From: Agromyces rhizosphaerae
Lineage (GTDB): Bacteria > Actinomycetota > Actinomycetes > Actinomycetales > Microbacteriaceae
Assembly (NCBI RefSeq): GCF_027925245.1
Contig: NZ_BSDP01000001.1
Coordinates: 1,922,001-1,986,000 of the forward strand
Direction: 5' to 3'
DNA length: 64,000 nucleotides
Shown here: positions 1 to 8,270 of the stretch, in pieces
Position numbering within the stretch: position 1 is the first letter of the stretch
Layout of the letters: every line of letters starts with the position of its first letter
Program-made: the position numbers and the translations under genes
Notes under the pieces: model-generated
What the model was told of the DNA's origin: nothing
The model's input: only the letters and a program-made list of their open reading frames with translations
The model's database searches: none

Positions 1-778
1 CCGGGGTCGCGCCGGTCGCGTACGCCTCGGCGTCCCAGTACCGGCTCGAGTCGCTGGTCAGCACCTCGTCGGCGAGCGTCACGATGCCCGTGTCGCGATC
101 GGCGCCGAACTCGAACTTGGTGTCGGCGAGGATCACCCCGCGGGCCTCTGCGATGGCGGATGCCCGTGCGAACACGTCGAGCGAGATCGCACGCAGCTGC
201 TCGGCGACCACGTCGCCCACGAGCTCGACGGTGCGCTCGTACGAGATGTTCTCGTCGTGCTCGCCCAGCGGGGCCTTCCACGCCGGCGTGTAGATCGGCT
301 CGGGCAGGCGGTCGCCGTTCTGCAGGCCCTCGGGCAGCGGGATGCCGCAGACGGTGCCCTCCGCCCGGTACTCCTTCCAGCCCGACCCGGTGAGGTAGCC
401 GCGCACGACGCACTCGACCGGGAACATGCGCAGCGGCCGCACGAGCATGGCGCGCGCGGCGACCGCGGCCGGGACCGCCGGCACGTCGAGCCGGTCGTCC
501 TCGGCGTAGGCGAGGTGGTTCGGCACGTCGGCGAGCTGGGTGAACCACCAGTTCGACAGCGTGGTGAGCAGCGCGCCCTTCTCGGGGATGCCGGGCTCCA
601 GCACGTGGTCGAACGCGCTCACGCGGTCGGTCGCCACGACGAGCGCGACCGGGGCGATCGACATGGGGTCGCCCGTCCACGTGTCGTCGTCGGTCATCGA
701 CGCGGTCGGCACGTAGAGGTCGCGCACCTTGCCCGAGTAGACGTGGGTCCAGCCGGCATCGGCGAGGTCGTTGCTCAC
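1..778 (-). CDS. purC: Phosphoribosylaminoimidazole-succinocarboxamide synthase, 3' end outside window
   Basis: SAICAR synthetase joins aspartate to CAIR using ATP in de novo IMP synthesis in the cytoplasm. The frame opens with GTG at 776-778 and runs off the left edge, so about 259 N-terminal residues are visible; the family is usually near 290. Visible family motifs are GKVRDLY (residues 16-22), SAFD, RGYLTGSGWKEY, GEHDENIS and ADTKFEFG, all in the expected order. It lies 52 bp downstream of purD on the same strand, so the two are probably co-transcribed. Identification is firm; only the C-terminus is unseen. Confidence 0.95.
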   Translation of the reverse strand, partial: MSNDLADAGWTHVYSGKVRDLYVPTASMTDDDTWTGDPMSIAPVALVVATDRVSAFDHVLEPGIPEKGALLTTLSNWWFTQLADVPNHLAYAEDDRLDVPAVPAAVAARAMLVRPLRMFPVECVVRGYLTGSGWKEYRAEGTVCGIPLPEGLQNGDRLPEPIYTPAWKAPLGEHDENISYERTVELVGDVVAEQLRAISLDVFARASAIAEARGVILADTKFEFGADRDTGIVTLADEVLTSDSSRYWDAEAYATGATP

Positions 779-830
779 GCGCCCAGTCTAGGTCGGCGGA
801 TGCTGCGGGCCCATGCCCGCCCGTGACGGA

Positions 831-2144
831 TCAGTCGGCGACGCGGGCGGCGATGTCGGTGCGGAACTGGCCGCCGTCGAGGTGGATGCGGCCCATCGCC
901 TCGTAGGCGCGGGCACGCGCGGTCGAGAAGTCCTCGCCGGTCGCGACCACGTTGAGCACGCGGCCGCCCGTCGCGACGAGGGCGTCGTCGGAGTCCGCGT
1001 CGCCGGGCACCGCGGTCGCGGCGTGCGCCAGGTGCACCCCGGGCACGGATGCCGCGTCGGCGAGCCCGTGCAGCAGGCGGCCGGTGAGCGGCTGCTCCGG
1101 GTACCCCTCGCTCGCGAGCACGACGGTGACCGCCGCATCCGCCCGGAACTCGGGGCGCTCGAGCGAGCCCAGCCCGCCGGTCGCGGCCGCCATGAGCAGG
1201 CCCGACAGGGGGGTCGCGAGCCGCGGCAGCACGACCTGCGTCTCGGGGTCGCCGAAGCGCGCGTTGAACTCGATGACGCGGATGCCGCGCTCGGTGAGGA
1301 TGAGCCCGCAGTAGAGCAGCCCGATGAACGGGGTGCCGTCGGCGTCGAGCTGCCGCACGGTCGGCAGCGCGATCGTCTCGATCACCTCGTCGACGAAGGC
1401 CTGCTCGCTGCCGAACCGCTCGTCGAGCCACGGGAGCGGCGAGTAGGCGCCCATGCCGCCCGTGTTCGGGCCCTCGTCGCCGTCGCCGAGGCGCTTGTAG
1501 TCCTGCGCCGGCGAGAGCGGCAGCACGTTCGTGCCGTCGGAGAGGAGGAACAGCGACACCTCCTGCCCGTCGAGGAACTCCTCGACGAGCACGCCGCCGT
1601 GCTGCAGCCAGAAGGTCGCGTGCGCGAGCGCCGCCGCGCGGTCGTTCGTGACGAGCACGCCCTTGCCCGCGGCGAGGCCGTCGGCCTTCACCACGTACGG
1701 CGCGCCGAACTCGTCGAGCACCCGCTCCGCGTCATCCGTCGTCTGCAGTCGCTCCGCGCGACCGGTGGGCACGCCCGCGGCGTCCATGACGCGCTTCGCG
1801 AACGCCTTCGACCCCTCGAGCTCGGCGGCCGCCCTGCCCGGCCCGAACACGGCGATCCCGCGCGTGCGCAGTGCGTCGGCGACGCCCGCGACGAGCGGCG
1901 CCTCGGGGCCGATGACCACGAGCTCGACGTCGTTGTCGAACGCGAAGTCGGCGACCACGACGGGGTCGTTGGCGTCGAGCGCGATGGTCGTGACCGTGCC
2001 GGCCGCGGCGTCGCCGCCGGATGCCGCGATGCCGGCGTTGCCGGGAGCGGCGATGATCTCGTGACCGGCCCGCTCGGCCAGCAGTGCGGTGATGATGGCG
2101 TGCTCCCGCGCGCCCGAGCCGAGGACCAGGATTCTCACCGTCAC
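831..2144 (-). CDS. purD: Phosphoribosylamine-glycine ligase (GARS)
   Basis: PurD makes glycinamide ribonucleotide from phosphoribosylamine, glycine and ATP. The 437-residue length is normal for the family. The N-terminus has the nucleotide-binding GSGAREHA motif, followed by the ATP-grasp motifs KADGLAAGKGV, GPNTGGMGAYSP and ARFGDPETQ. The start is GTG at 2142-2144, which puts ILVLGSGAREHA in the usual position. It precedes purC on the minus strand. The divergent neighbour at 2243 leaves only about 100 bp for both promoters. Confidence 0.96.
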   Translation of the reverse strand: MTVRILVLGSGAREHAIITALLAERAGHEIIAAPGNAGIAASGGDAAAGTVTTIALDANDPVVVADFAFDNDVELVVIGPEAPLVAGVADALRTRGIAVFGPGRAAAELEGSKAFAKRVMDAAGVPTGRAERLQTTDDAERVLDEFGAPYVVKADGLAAGKGVLVTNDRAAALAHATFWLQHGGVLVEEFLDGQEVSLFLLSDGTNVLPLSPAQDYKRLGDGDEGPNTGGMGAYSPLPWLDERFGSEQAFVDEVIETIALPTVRQLDADGTPFIGLLYCGLILTERGIRVIEFNARFGDPETQVVLPRLATPLSGLLMAAATGGLGSLERPEFRADAAVTVVLASEGYPEQPLTGRLLHGLADAASVPGVHLAHAATAVPGDADSDDALVATGGRVLNVVATGEDFSTARARAYEAMGRIHLDGGQFRTDIAARVAD

Positions 2145-2242
2145 AGGCTACCCGACCGGCCGGGCGCGGCTCGGGTCGCGCAGGGCCGGCATCGGTCGGC
2201 GGGGCGGGGGCCGCGGGCCGCACGCGGTGGCAGGATGGGCGC

Positions 2243-2671
2243 ATGGCACGCGCGCGCATCAACGACGAGGACGGCTGGGCGGCCCTGCGGGCGGCGATCG
2301 GCGCCGAGGACGCGGCCGAGACCGCCGGCAACCCCGACGCGGCCGTGGTCAACCCCGACGCGGGCGCCGCCTCCGTGGCATCCGTCGATCGCCCCACCCT
2401 GTCGCTCGCCGTGCACTTCAGCCTGCAGCTGCTCGCCGAGAAGGCGCCCGGCAACACGCTCGAGGTGCGGGTGCCGCCGTTCGCGGTGGTGCAGTGCGTC
2501 GAGGGCCCGCGGCACACGCGCGGCACGCCGCCGAACGTCGTCGAGACGGATGCCGCGACCTGGCTCGCCCTCGCGAGCGGCTCGATCGGGTGGGACGACG
2601 CCGTCGCGTCCGGCGCGGTGCAGGCGTCGGGCACCCGCGCCGACCTGCGCGACCAGCTTCCGCTGGTCTGA
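2243..2671 (+). CDS. Sterol-carrier-like (SCP2-related) small protein
   Basis: A 142-residue soluble protein with no signal peptide or membrane segment. Its middle and C-terminal parts (LSLAVHFSLQLLAEKAPGN, VRVPPFAVVQCVEG, DAATWLALASGSIGWDDAV) resemble the bacterial SCP2-like fold annotated as sterol carrier family protein in many actinobacteria. From memory, such proteins often sit beside purD/purF; the biochemical role is unknown. The WLALASG...WDDAV segment is the typical SCP tail. An Ala/Asp-rich linker occupies residues 20-48. It is followed after 61 bp by a small membrane protein on the same strand. Confidence 0.7.
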   Translation: MARARINDEDGWAALRAAIGAEDAAETAGNPDAAVVNPDAGAASVASVDRPTLSLAVHFSLQLLAEKAPGNTLEVRVPPFAVVQCVEGPRHTRGTPPNVVETDAATWLALASGSIGWDDAVASGAVQASGTRADLRDQLPLV

Positions 2672-2732
2672 GCCCGAGGGCGCTCAGGCCGCTGGCGACG
2701 CCGTTCACAGCAACGCCTGCGACAATGAGCGC

Positions 2733-3158
2733 GTGAACGACACCCCCGCACCCGAAGAGCACGCCGAGGTCACCCGCGACGAGGTGACGGTGCGCCGATC
2801 GCCGCGGTATCCGCGGTTCCTCGTGCTGGGCGGCGCCGTCGGGGCGCTGCTCGCGCTCATCCTCACCTTCGCGTTCCCGGCGGTCGAGCAGTTCGACAAG
2901 GGCCAGATCTTCGGCTTCCTGCTGCTCGTGCTGGGTGCCATGGGCGTCGCGCTCGGTGCGGTGCTCGCGCTCGTCATCGACCGGGTGATGGCCGGTCACG
3001 TGCGCACCGTCGTCGCCGAGCACGAGCAGGTGCACCCCGAGACCGACACCATCGAGCGGTACGTCGCAGAGACGCAGGTCGAGCAGGCTCAGGCGGGCGA
3101 GGCCGACTCGAGCAGCGACGCGAAGCGCTCGACCGAGCCGCCCGCCGTCTCGAGCTGA
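2733..3158 (+). CDS. Small membrane protein, two transmembrane segments
   Basis: The 141-residue frame begins with GTG at 2733; no ATG gives a sensible start. Two hydrophobic helices (about residues 28-50 and 57-80) are separated by a short loop containing FDKGQIFGF, with a conserved-looking RRSPRYPRF stretch just before the first helix. The C-terminal 60 residues are acidic and probably disordered and cytoplasmic. Similar short proteins in related bacteria have been labelled potassium transporter Trk, but nothing here shows transport. The last 70 bp overlap the 3' end of the opposite-strand gene at 3089-3451. Confidence 0.6.
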   Translation: MNDTPAPEEHAEVTRDEVTVRRSPRYPRFLVLGGAVGALLALILTFAFPAVEQFDKGQIFGFLLLVLGAMGVALGAVLALVIDRVMAGHVRTVVAEHEQVHPETDTIERYVAETQVEQAQAGEADSSSDAKRSTEPPAVSS

Positions 3159-3451
3159 TCGGCGTCGAGGGCGACGCGCAGCGCGCCGTCGACGCGGGCG
3201 AACACGACCGGTGACCCGGCGTGCGCCACGGCCCGCTCGAGCTCGTCGTCGAGCTCGTTGAGGTGCAGCAGGCGGAACGGCACGCCGAGCCGCGCGACCA
3301 TCGCGTCCCACTCGGGGCGTCGCCGCCAGGTGTGCGTGACGTCGCAGAGCGAGCAGTGCGCCGTGCCGAGGAACTTGCCCACGATGTAGCGCACCTCGCC
3401 CGCGGGGCCGCCGTCGGCGTTGTAGACGCCGATGTACTCGGTCGCGTTCAC
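3089..3451 (-). CDS. Conserved hypothetical protein with HCSLC motif
   Basis: A 120-residue protein starting with GTG at 3449-3451, which overlaps the purF stop as GTGA, so its translation is probably coupled to purF. It opens EYIGVYNADGG and carries HCSLCDVTHTW, a CxxC-containing signature of a widespread uncharacterised family that usually reads ACSLCxLTHG. The two cysteines could bind a metal or be redox-active, which is inference. Its last 23 codons overlap the convergent gene ending at 3158. No function is known to me. Confidence 0.65.
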   Translation of the reverse strand: MNATEYIGVYNADGGPAGEVRYIVGKFLGTAHCSLCDVTHTWRRRPEWDAMVARLGVPFRLLHLNELDDELERAVAHAGSPVVFARVDGALRVALDADQLETAGGSVERFASLLESASPA

Positions 3452-4908
3452 GAGAGCTGCGTGCGCTCCACCCAGTCGAGGTACTCCTCGGTGACCGTGC
3501 CGGTGACGTACTCGCCGGTGAAGCACGACAGGTCGAGCTGCTCGATCGAGGTGCCTTCGGTGATTGCGGCCTGCAGGTCCTCGACCTCCTGGTAGATCAT
3601 GTGGTCGGCGCCCAGCTCGGCGGCGATCTCGGGGATCTTGCGGCCGTGGGCGATCAGCTCGGCGCGGGTCGGCATGTTGATGCCGTACACGTGCGGGAAA
3701 CGCACGGGCGGCGCGGCCGAGGTGAAGGTGACCTTGTTGGCGCCGGCGGCGCGGGCCATCTCGACGATCTCCTTCGACGTCGTGCCGCGCACGATCGAGT
3801 CGTCGACGATGAGGATGTTCTTGCCCTTGAACTCCGAGCCCATGGCGTTGAGCTTCTGGCGCACGCTCTTCTTGCGCTGCGCCTGCCCGGGCATGATGAA
3901 GGTGCGGCCGACGTAGCGGTTCTTGTAGAAGCCCTCGCGGTACTCGACGCCGAGCTTGCGGGCGACCTGCATGGCGGCGGGGCGCGAGGAGTCGGGGATC
4001 GGCATGACCACGTCGATGTCGCCCAGCGGCGCGTAGCGCGCGACGGTGTCGGCGAGGCGGTCGCCCATGCGCAGGCGCGCCTCGTACACCGAGATGCCGT
4101 TCATGATCGAGTCGGGGCGCGCGAGGTACACGTACTCGAACGAGCACGGCACGAGGCGCGGGTTCGCGGCGCACTGGCGCGAGTACATCTCGCCCTGCAT
4201 GGTGACGAACACGGCCTCGCCCGGGGCGATCTCGCGCACGATCTCGTAGTCGCCGTTCTCGAGCACGAGGGACTCGGATGCCACGATCCACTCGTCGCCC
4301 ACGAGCCCGGCGGTGCGGCGGCCGAGCACGAGCGGGCGGATGCCGTACGGGTCGCGGAACGCGAGCAGGCCGTGCCCGGCGATCATGGCGATCGCGGCAT
4401 ACGACCCCTCGACGCGCTCGTGCACGTTGCGCACGGCGTTGAAGACCTGGTCGGGGTCGAGGTCGAGCGACCCCGAGACCTCGCCCTGCAGCTCGGTGGC
4501 GAGCACGTTCAGCAGCATCTCGGTGTCGCTGGCCGAGTTCATGTGCCGGCGGTCCTTGTGGAACAGGTCGTCGGCGAGCTCGCGGGTGTTCGTGAGGTTC
4601 CCGTTGTGGATCAGGATGATGCCGTACGGCGCGTTCACGTAGAACGGCTGCGCCTCGCGCTCGTTGGCCGCGTCGCCCTTGGTCGCGTAGCGCACGTGCC
4701 CCAGGCCCATGGTGCCGAGCAGCGCGCGCATGTCACGCGTGCGGAACGCCTCGCGCACCTGGCCGCGGCCCTTGTGGATGTGGAACTGCGCGCCGTCCGC
4801 GGTCGCGATGCCGGTCGAGTCCTGGCCGCGGTGCTGGAGCAGCAGGAGGCTGTCGTAGATCTGCTGGTTGACCGGTTCGGTAGAGACGATTCCGACGATG
4901 CCGCACAT
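3448..4908 (-). CDS. purF: Amidophosphoribosyltransferase
   Basis: PurF commits PRPP to purine synthesis by transferring glutamine-derived ammonia. The N-terminal Ntn glutaminase domain starts directly MCGIVGI, so Cys2 becomes the nucleophile after Met removal and there is no propeptide. HRGQDSTGIAT, GHVRYATKG and HNGNLTN follow; the C-terminal half has the PRPP-loop IVDDSIVRGTTS. At the positions where the iron-sulfur type (Bacillus) has cysteines, I see HVYGIN instead of HPCFYGI and a single Cys in LSCFTGEY instead of CxxC. A 4Fe-4S cluster is therefore unlikely. The length of 486 is normal. The downstream HCSLC gene overlaps its stop. Confidence 0.96.
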   Translation of the reverse strand: MCGIVGIVSTEPVNQQIYDSLLLLQHRGQDSTGIATADGAQFHIHKGRGQVREAFRTRDMRALLGTMGLGHVRYATKGDAANEREAQPFYVNAPYGIILIHNGNLTNTRELADDLFHKDRRHMNSASDTEMLLNVLATELQGEVSGSLDLDPDQVFNAVRNVHERVEGSYAAIAMIAGHGLLAFRDPYGIRPLVLGRRTAGLVGDEWIVASESLVLENGDYEIVREIAPGEAVFVTMQGEMYSRQCAANPRLVPCSFEYVYLARPDSIMNGISVYEARLRMGDRLADTVARYAPLGDIDVVMPIPDSSRPAAMQVARKLGVEYREGFYKNRYVGRTFIMPGQAQRKKSVRQKLNAMGSEFKGKNILIVDDSIVRGTTSKEIVEMARAAGANKVTFTSAAPPVRFPHVYGINMPTRAELIAHGRKIPEIAAELGADHMIYQEVEDLQAAITEGTSIEQLDLSCFTGEYVTGTVTEEYLDWVERTQLS

Positions 4909-5064
4909 GCGTGGCGTGGCTCCAGGGGTGAGGGAGGTGCGAGTGCCCGGACCGGGCAGGGCAATCCTCCCACACCGTCGTTGGGTGAAGGCTGGGTGGC
5001 TCCGGGGCGAACGGCGGGCGGATGCCCCGTGCTCGCGTCCAGGTCACGAATGTGTCACGGGTAC

Positions 5065-5098
5065 TTGCTTCTCGACTTTCTTTAGTCCTAAAGTAAAG
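5065..5098 (+). promoter_or_regulatory. Promoter and ROK-type operator of the sugar operon
   Basis: A perfect palindrome CTTTAG-tc-CTAAAG spans 5080-5093, with an extra CTTT (5076-5079) and AAAG (5095-5098) flanking it. This matches the A/T-rich TTTAG...CTAAA operators known for ROK regulators such as NagC and XylR. It overlaps a candidate promoter, TTGCTT (5065-5070) and TAAAGT (5089-5094) with an 18-bp spacer, about 45 bp before the ROK start codon. Autoregulation and sugar-relieved repression are inferred. Confidence 0.75.
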
Positions 5099-5138
5099 CC
5101 GTTCCCGCACCGCGAACCCCAACAGCAACGAGGAATCG

Positions 5139-6344
5139 ATGGCGATCCACTCATCCACGCGCACCGACGTCAACCGCTCGGCGATCCTGGCCCGGCTCGG
5201 TGCAGGCGGCCCCGCCTCGCGTGCCGAACTCGCCCGGGTGCTCTCCCTCTCGCCCGCCCTCATCACGCAGCTGGTGAAGGACCTCATCGCGGACGGGCTC
5301 ATCGTGGAACTGGAGCAGGCGCCGTCGAGCGGCGGCAGGCCGGCGCGGATGCTCGGGCTCGCGGCGTCCGCCGGTCGGGCGATCGGCATCAAGGTGGTCG
5401 CCGACCACGTCGCCCTCGTGGAGGTCGGCATCGACGGCCAGGTCGTGCGCTCCTCGAACACGCCCTTCGACGCCACGTCGAGCACGTTCGTCTCCGAACT
5501 CGTCGAGCGCATCCGCGACTTCATCGGCGCGGGCGCAGACGTCAACCTCCTCGGCCTCGGCGTCGGCGTCCCCGGCAGCGTCGACAGCCCCGGCAGCGGC
5601 GTCGTGGATTCCGCGCAGCTCGGTTGGAGCGGCGTCGAGCTCGGCGACGCGCTGCGTCGCGCGATCGGCCTCCCCGTGATCGTGGAGAACAACGTGAACG
5701 CGCTGGCCGTCGCGGAACGCCTGTACGGCCTCGGCCGGTCGCACGACGACTTCCTCGTCGTCACGATCGGCACCGGCGTCGGCGCCGGCATCGTCGTCGA
5801 CGGCAGCGTGCTCCGCGCCGCATCGGGCGGCGCGGGCGAGATCGGCCATATCCCGGTCACCGACGACGGGCCGCGCTGCACCTGCGGCAACGACGGCTGC
5901 CTGGAGGCGCACATCAGCGAGGCGGCGCTCGTCACGCAGGCCCGGGACGCCGGGGTCATCCCGCAGGCCGCCGGCATCGACGCGCTGCTCGCCGCAGCGG
6001 ACGCGGGCGATCAGGGCGCGCTCGACATCTTCCGCGAGGCGGGCCGCCTGCTCGGGCGCACCCTCGCCGGCATCGTGCACACGATCGATCCCGCGCTCGT
6101 CGTCGTACTCGGCGAGGGCACGAGCGCGTGGCGCCACTGGTCGCCGGGCTTCGAGCCGGCATTCCGCTCGCGCCTGCTCCGGCACCGCCGCAGCATCCCG
6201 GTCGAGGTGGAGGGCTGGCAGGACCAGAGTTGGGCGCAGGGCGCGGCGGCCCTGGTGCTCGCAACGCCGTTCGACGCGGCCGGAGCCGGCGACCAGGGCC
6301 GTCTCATCCGCCTGCGGCTCGTCGGGCAGGCGGCGACACCGTGA
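5139..6344 (+). CDS. ROK-family transcriptional regulator
   Basis: A 401-residue repressor-type ROK protein. Residues 10-60 form a winged helix-turn-helix (SRAELARVLSLSPALITQLVKDL), followed by a wing with SSGGRPAR. The sugar-kinase-like domain has IGTGVGAGI and the ROK zinc signature CTCGNDGCLEA after GEIGHIP. The start has a good ribosome site (GAGGA, about 5 nt before ATG). It overlaps the next gene by GTGA and heads an operon of sugar importer and alpha-glucosidases. It is therefore probably the local sensor for isomaltose, glucose or a derivative; the ligand is not visible. The operator in front contains a perfect ROK-like palindrome. Confidence 0.9.
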   Translation: MAIHSSTRTDVNRSAILARLGAGGPASRAELARVLSLSPALITQLVKDLIADGLIVELEQAPSSGGRPARMLGLAASAGRAIGIKVVADHVALVEVGIDGQVVRSSNTPFDATSSTFVSELVERIRDFIGAGADVNLLGLGVGVPGSVDSPGSGVVDSAQLGWSGVELGDALRRAIGLPVIVENNVNALAVAERLYGLGRSHDDFLVVTIGTGVGAGIVVDGSVLRAASGGAGEIGHIPVTDDGPRCTCGNDGCLEAHISEAALVTQARDAGVIPQAAGIDALLAAADAGDQGALDIFREAGRLLGRTLAGIVHTIDPALVVVLGEGTSAWRHWSPGFEPAFRSRLLRHRRSIPVEVEGWQDQSWAQGAAALVLATPFDAAGAGDQGRLIRLRLVGQAATP

Positions 6345-7303
6345 CCACGCTCCTCGGCGAGGCCACCGGCCAGGCGCTTCGAGACGGCGCCGCCGGACCC
6401 GAACGGCCGTCGCGTCCACGCAACCGGCGCTCACGCCGCATCCGCTACGCCCTCACCGTCGCCGCCTTCCTCCTGCCGAGTGCGGTGCCGCTCGCGATGT
6501 TCACCCTCGGGCCGATGATCGGTGCCGCGTGGATCAGCCTCACCGAGTGGAACCTCATCTCCCCGGCCACGTGGGTCGGATTCGAGAACTACGCCACGCT
6601 GCTCACCGACCCCGAGACCGGCGAGGTCTTCCTGCACACGCTGTACTACATCGCGGGCTACCTCCCGATGGTCTACGTGGGCGGCCTCGCGATCGCGCTC
6701 GCGCTGAACACCGCGCTCCGAGGGCGGACGCTGCTGCGCGGGATCTACTTCCTCCCCGTCGTGACGAGCTGGATCGTCGTCGCGCTCGTCTGGCGCTGGC
6801 TGCTGAATCCGGCGAACGGCGTGGTCAACACCGTGCTCGCGTTCTTCGGCATCGACGGGCCGGGCTGGTGGACCGACCCGGTCTGGGCGATGCCGTCGAT
6901 CATCCTCGCCTCGGCGTGGAAGGACCTCGGGTTCGTCATGGTGATCCTGCTCGCCGGGCTCCAGGCCATCGACCCCGAACTCCTCGACGCCGCTCGGGTC
7001 GATGGTGCGGGCTGGTGGCGACGCTTGTTCTCGGTGATCCTCCCGCTGCTGTCGCCGGCCACGTTCTTCGTGATCGTGATCTCCCTGATCAACGGCTTCC
7101 AGGTCTTCGACCAGGTGTACGCGATGACCGGGGGCGGCCCCGGCGGGGCGACGCAGGTGGTGGTGCAGCAGATCTACGACCTGACCTTCCGGTACGGGCA
7201 GGCGGGCGAGGCGTCCGCGCTCTCGTGGATGCTCTTCGCAGTGATCCTCGCCGTGACCCTGATCCAGATCCGCGGACAGCGCAGGTGGGTGAACTATGGC
7301 TGA
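6341..7303 (+). CDS. Carbohydrate ABC transporter permease (MalF type)
   Basis: This is the first inner-membrane subunit of a family-1 carbohydrate importer. GTG at 6341 overlaps the ROK stop. The 320-residue chain has a basic N-terminal tail (PRNRRSRR), then six predicted helices beginning YALTVAAFLLPSAVP. The EAA loop reads DAARVDGAGWWRRLFSVILP (about residues 219-238), the contact site for the ATPase. The 3' end overlaps the second permease by 8 bp. No ATP-binding gene is present nearby, so a shared MsiK-like ATPase elsewhere must energise it; this is inferred from known actinobacterial sugar importers. Confidence 0.92.
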   Translation: MTTLLGEATGQALRDGAAGPERPSRPRNRRSRRIRYALTVAAFLLPSAVPLAMFTLGPMIGAAWISLTEWNLISPATWVGFENYATLLTDPETGEVFLHTLYYIAGYLPMVYVGGLAIALALNTALRGRTLLRGIYFLPVVTSWIVVALVWRWLLNPANGVVNTVLAFFGIDGPGWWTDPVWAMPSIILASAWKDLGFVMVILLAGLQAIDPELLDAARVDGAGWWRRLFSVILPLLSPATFFVIVISLINGFQVFDQVYAMTGGGPGGATQVVVQQIYDLTFRYGQAGEASALSWMLFAVILAVTLIQIRGQRRWVNYG

Positions 7304-8195
7304 GACGACCCTGACCGCACCCGCGCCGGCACCGGAGCCCGCGCCGGCACGTGGCCTCCGCCGCCGCAGCGCCGCCGCCCGCGCCGCACTCGCGCGCAGC
7401 GTGCTCCTGCACGTCGTGATCGTCATCGGCGCCCTGGCCATGTTCTTCCCGTTCTACTGGACGATCGTGACCTCGCTCACGCCGGGCACCGGGCTCAGCT
7501 CCACGCCGTCGCTGGTGCCCTCCGACCCCGGCTTCGACGCGTACCGGCAGCTCTTCGCCGACCTGCCGTTCGCGCGGATCGTCGGCAATAGCCTCCTGCT
7601 CGCGACGATCACGACCCTCGCACAGCTCGTCACGAGCGCCACGGCCGCCTACGCGTTCAGCCGGCTGCCGTTCCGCGGGCGCACGGTCGTGTTCGGCATC
7701 TACCTCGCGACGATGATGATCCCGCTTCAGGTGCTCGTCGTCCCGCTGTTCGCCGAACTGCGCGCGTGGGGCCTGGTCGACACCTACCTCGGAGCGCTCC
7801 TGCCGACCCTCGCCGCGGCGTTCGGGGTGTTCCTGCTCCGGCAGGCGATGAACCAGGTGCCCTTCGAGCTCGACGAGGCCGCCGCGATCGACGGCGCCGG
7901 CCACTTCCGGATCTTCTGGACGGTCGTGCTGCCGAACATCCGGCCCGCGCTCGCGACCCTCGCCGTCTTCGCGTTCATGGGCAGCTGGAACAACTTCCTC
8001 TGGCCGCTCGTCGTGCTGCGCTCGCCCGAGCTGCAGACGCTGCCGGTGGCGCTCGCCGGGCTCCAGGGCCAGTACACGACCCAATGGGACGTGGTCATGG
8101 CCGGCTCGGTCGTGAGCATCCTGCCGATGCTCGCCATCTACCTGTTCGCCCAGAAGTACGTCATCCAGGGAGTCGCGAACACCGGCCTCAAGTGA
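7296..8195 (+). CDS. Carbohydrate ABC transporter permease (MalG type)
   Basis: The second permease of the same importer, 299 residues, starting with ATG at 7296 inside the end of the previous gene. An Ala/Pro-rich cytoplasmic tail (residues 1-30) precedes the first helix LLHVVIVIGALAMFFPFYW. The EAA loop is DEAAAIDGAGHFRIFWTVVL, and the C-terminus ends QKYVIQGVANTGLK, typical of MalG-like subunits (GLTAGAVKG or similar). The partner binding protein follows after 75 bp. Confidence 0.93.
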   Translation: MAETTLTAPAPAPEPAPARGLRRRSAAARAALARSVLLHVVIVIGALAMFFPFYWTIVTSLTPGTGLSSTPSLVPSDPGFDAYRQLFADLPFARIVGNSLLLATITTLAQLVTSATAAYAFSRLPFRGRTVVFGIYLATMMIPLQVLVVPLFAELRAWGLVDTYLGALLPTLAAAFGVFLLRQAMNQVPFELDEAAAIDGAGHFRIFWTVVLPNIRPALATLAVFAFMGSWNNFLWPLVVLRSPELQTLPVALAGLQGQYTTQWDVVMAGSVVSILPMLAIYLFAQKYVIQGVANTGLK

Positions 8196-8270
8196 GGCGG
8201 CCGGTCATCCGCCGCGAGTTTCCGCATCCGTTCCACCCGCACCTCACACCTATCGAAGGAGATACGCACC

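Noticed and set aside
4909..5138. Possible purine riboswitch upstream of purF
   Set aside because: No conserved purine aptamer loops were seen. The A/T-rich part is better explained as the ROK promoter and operator.
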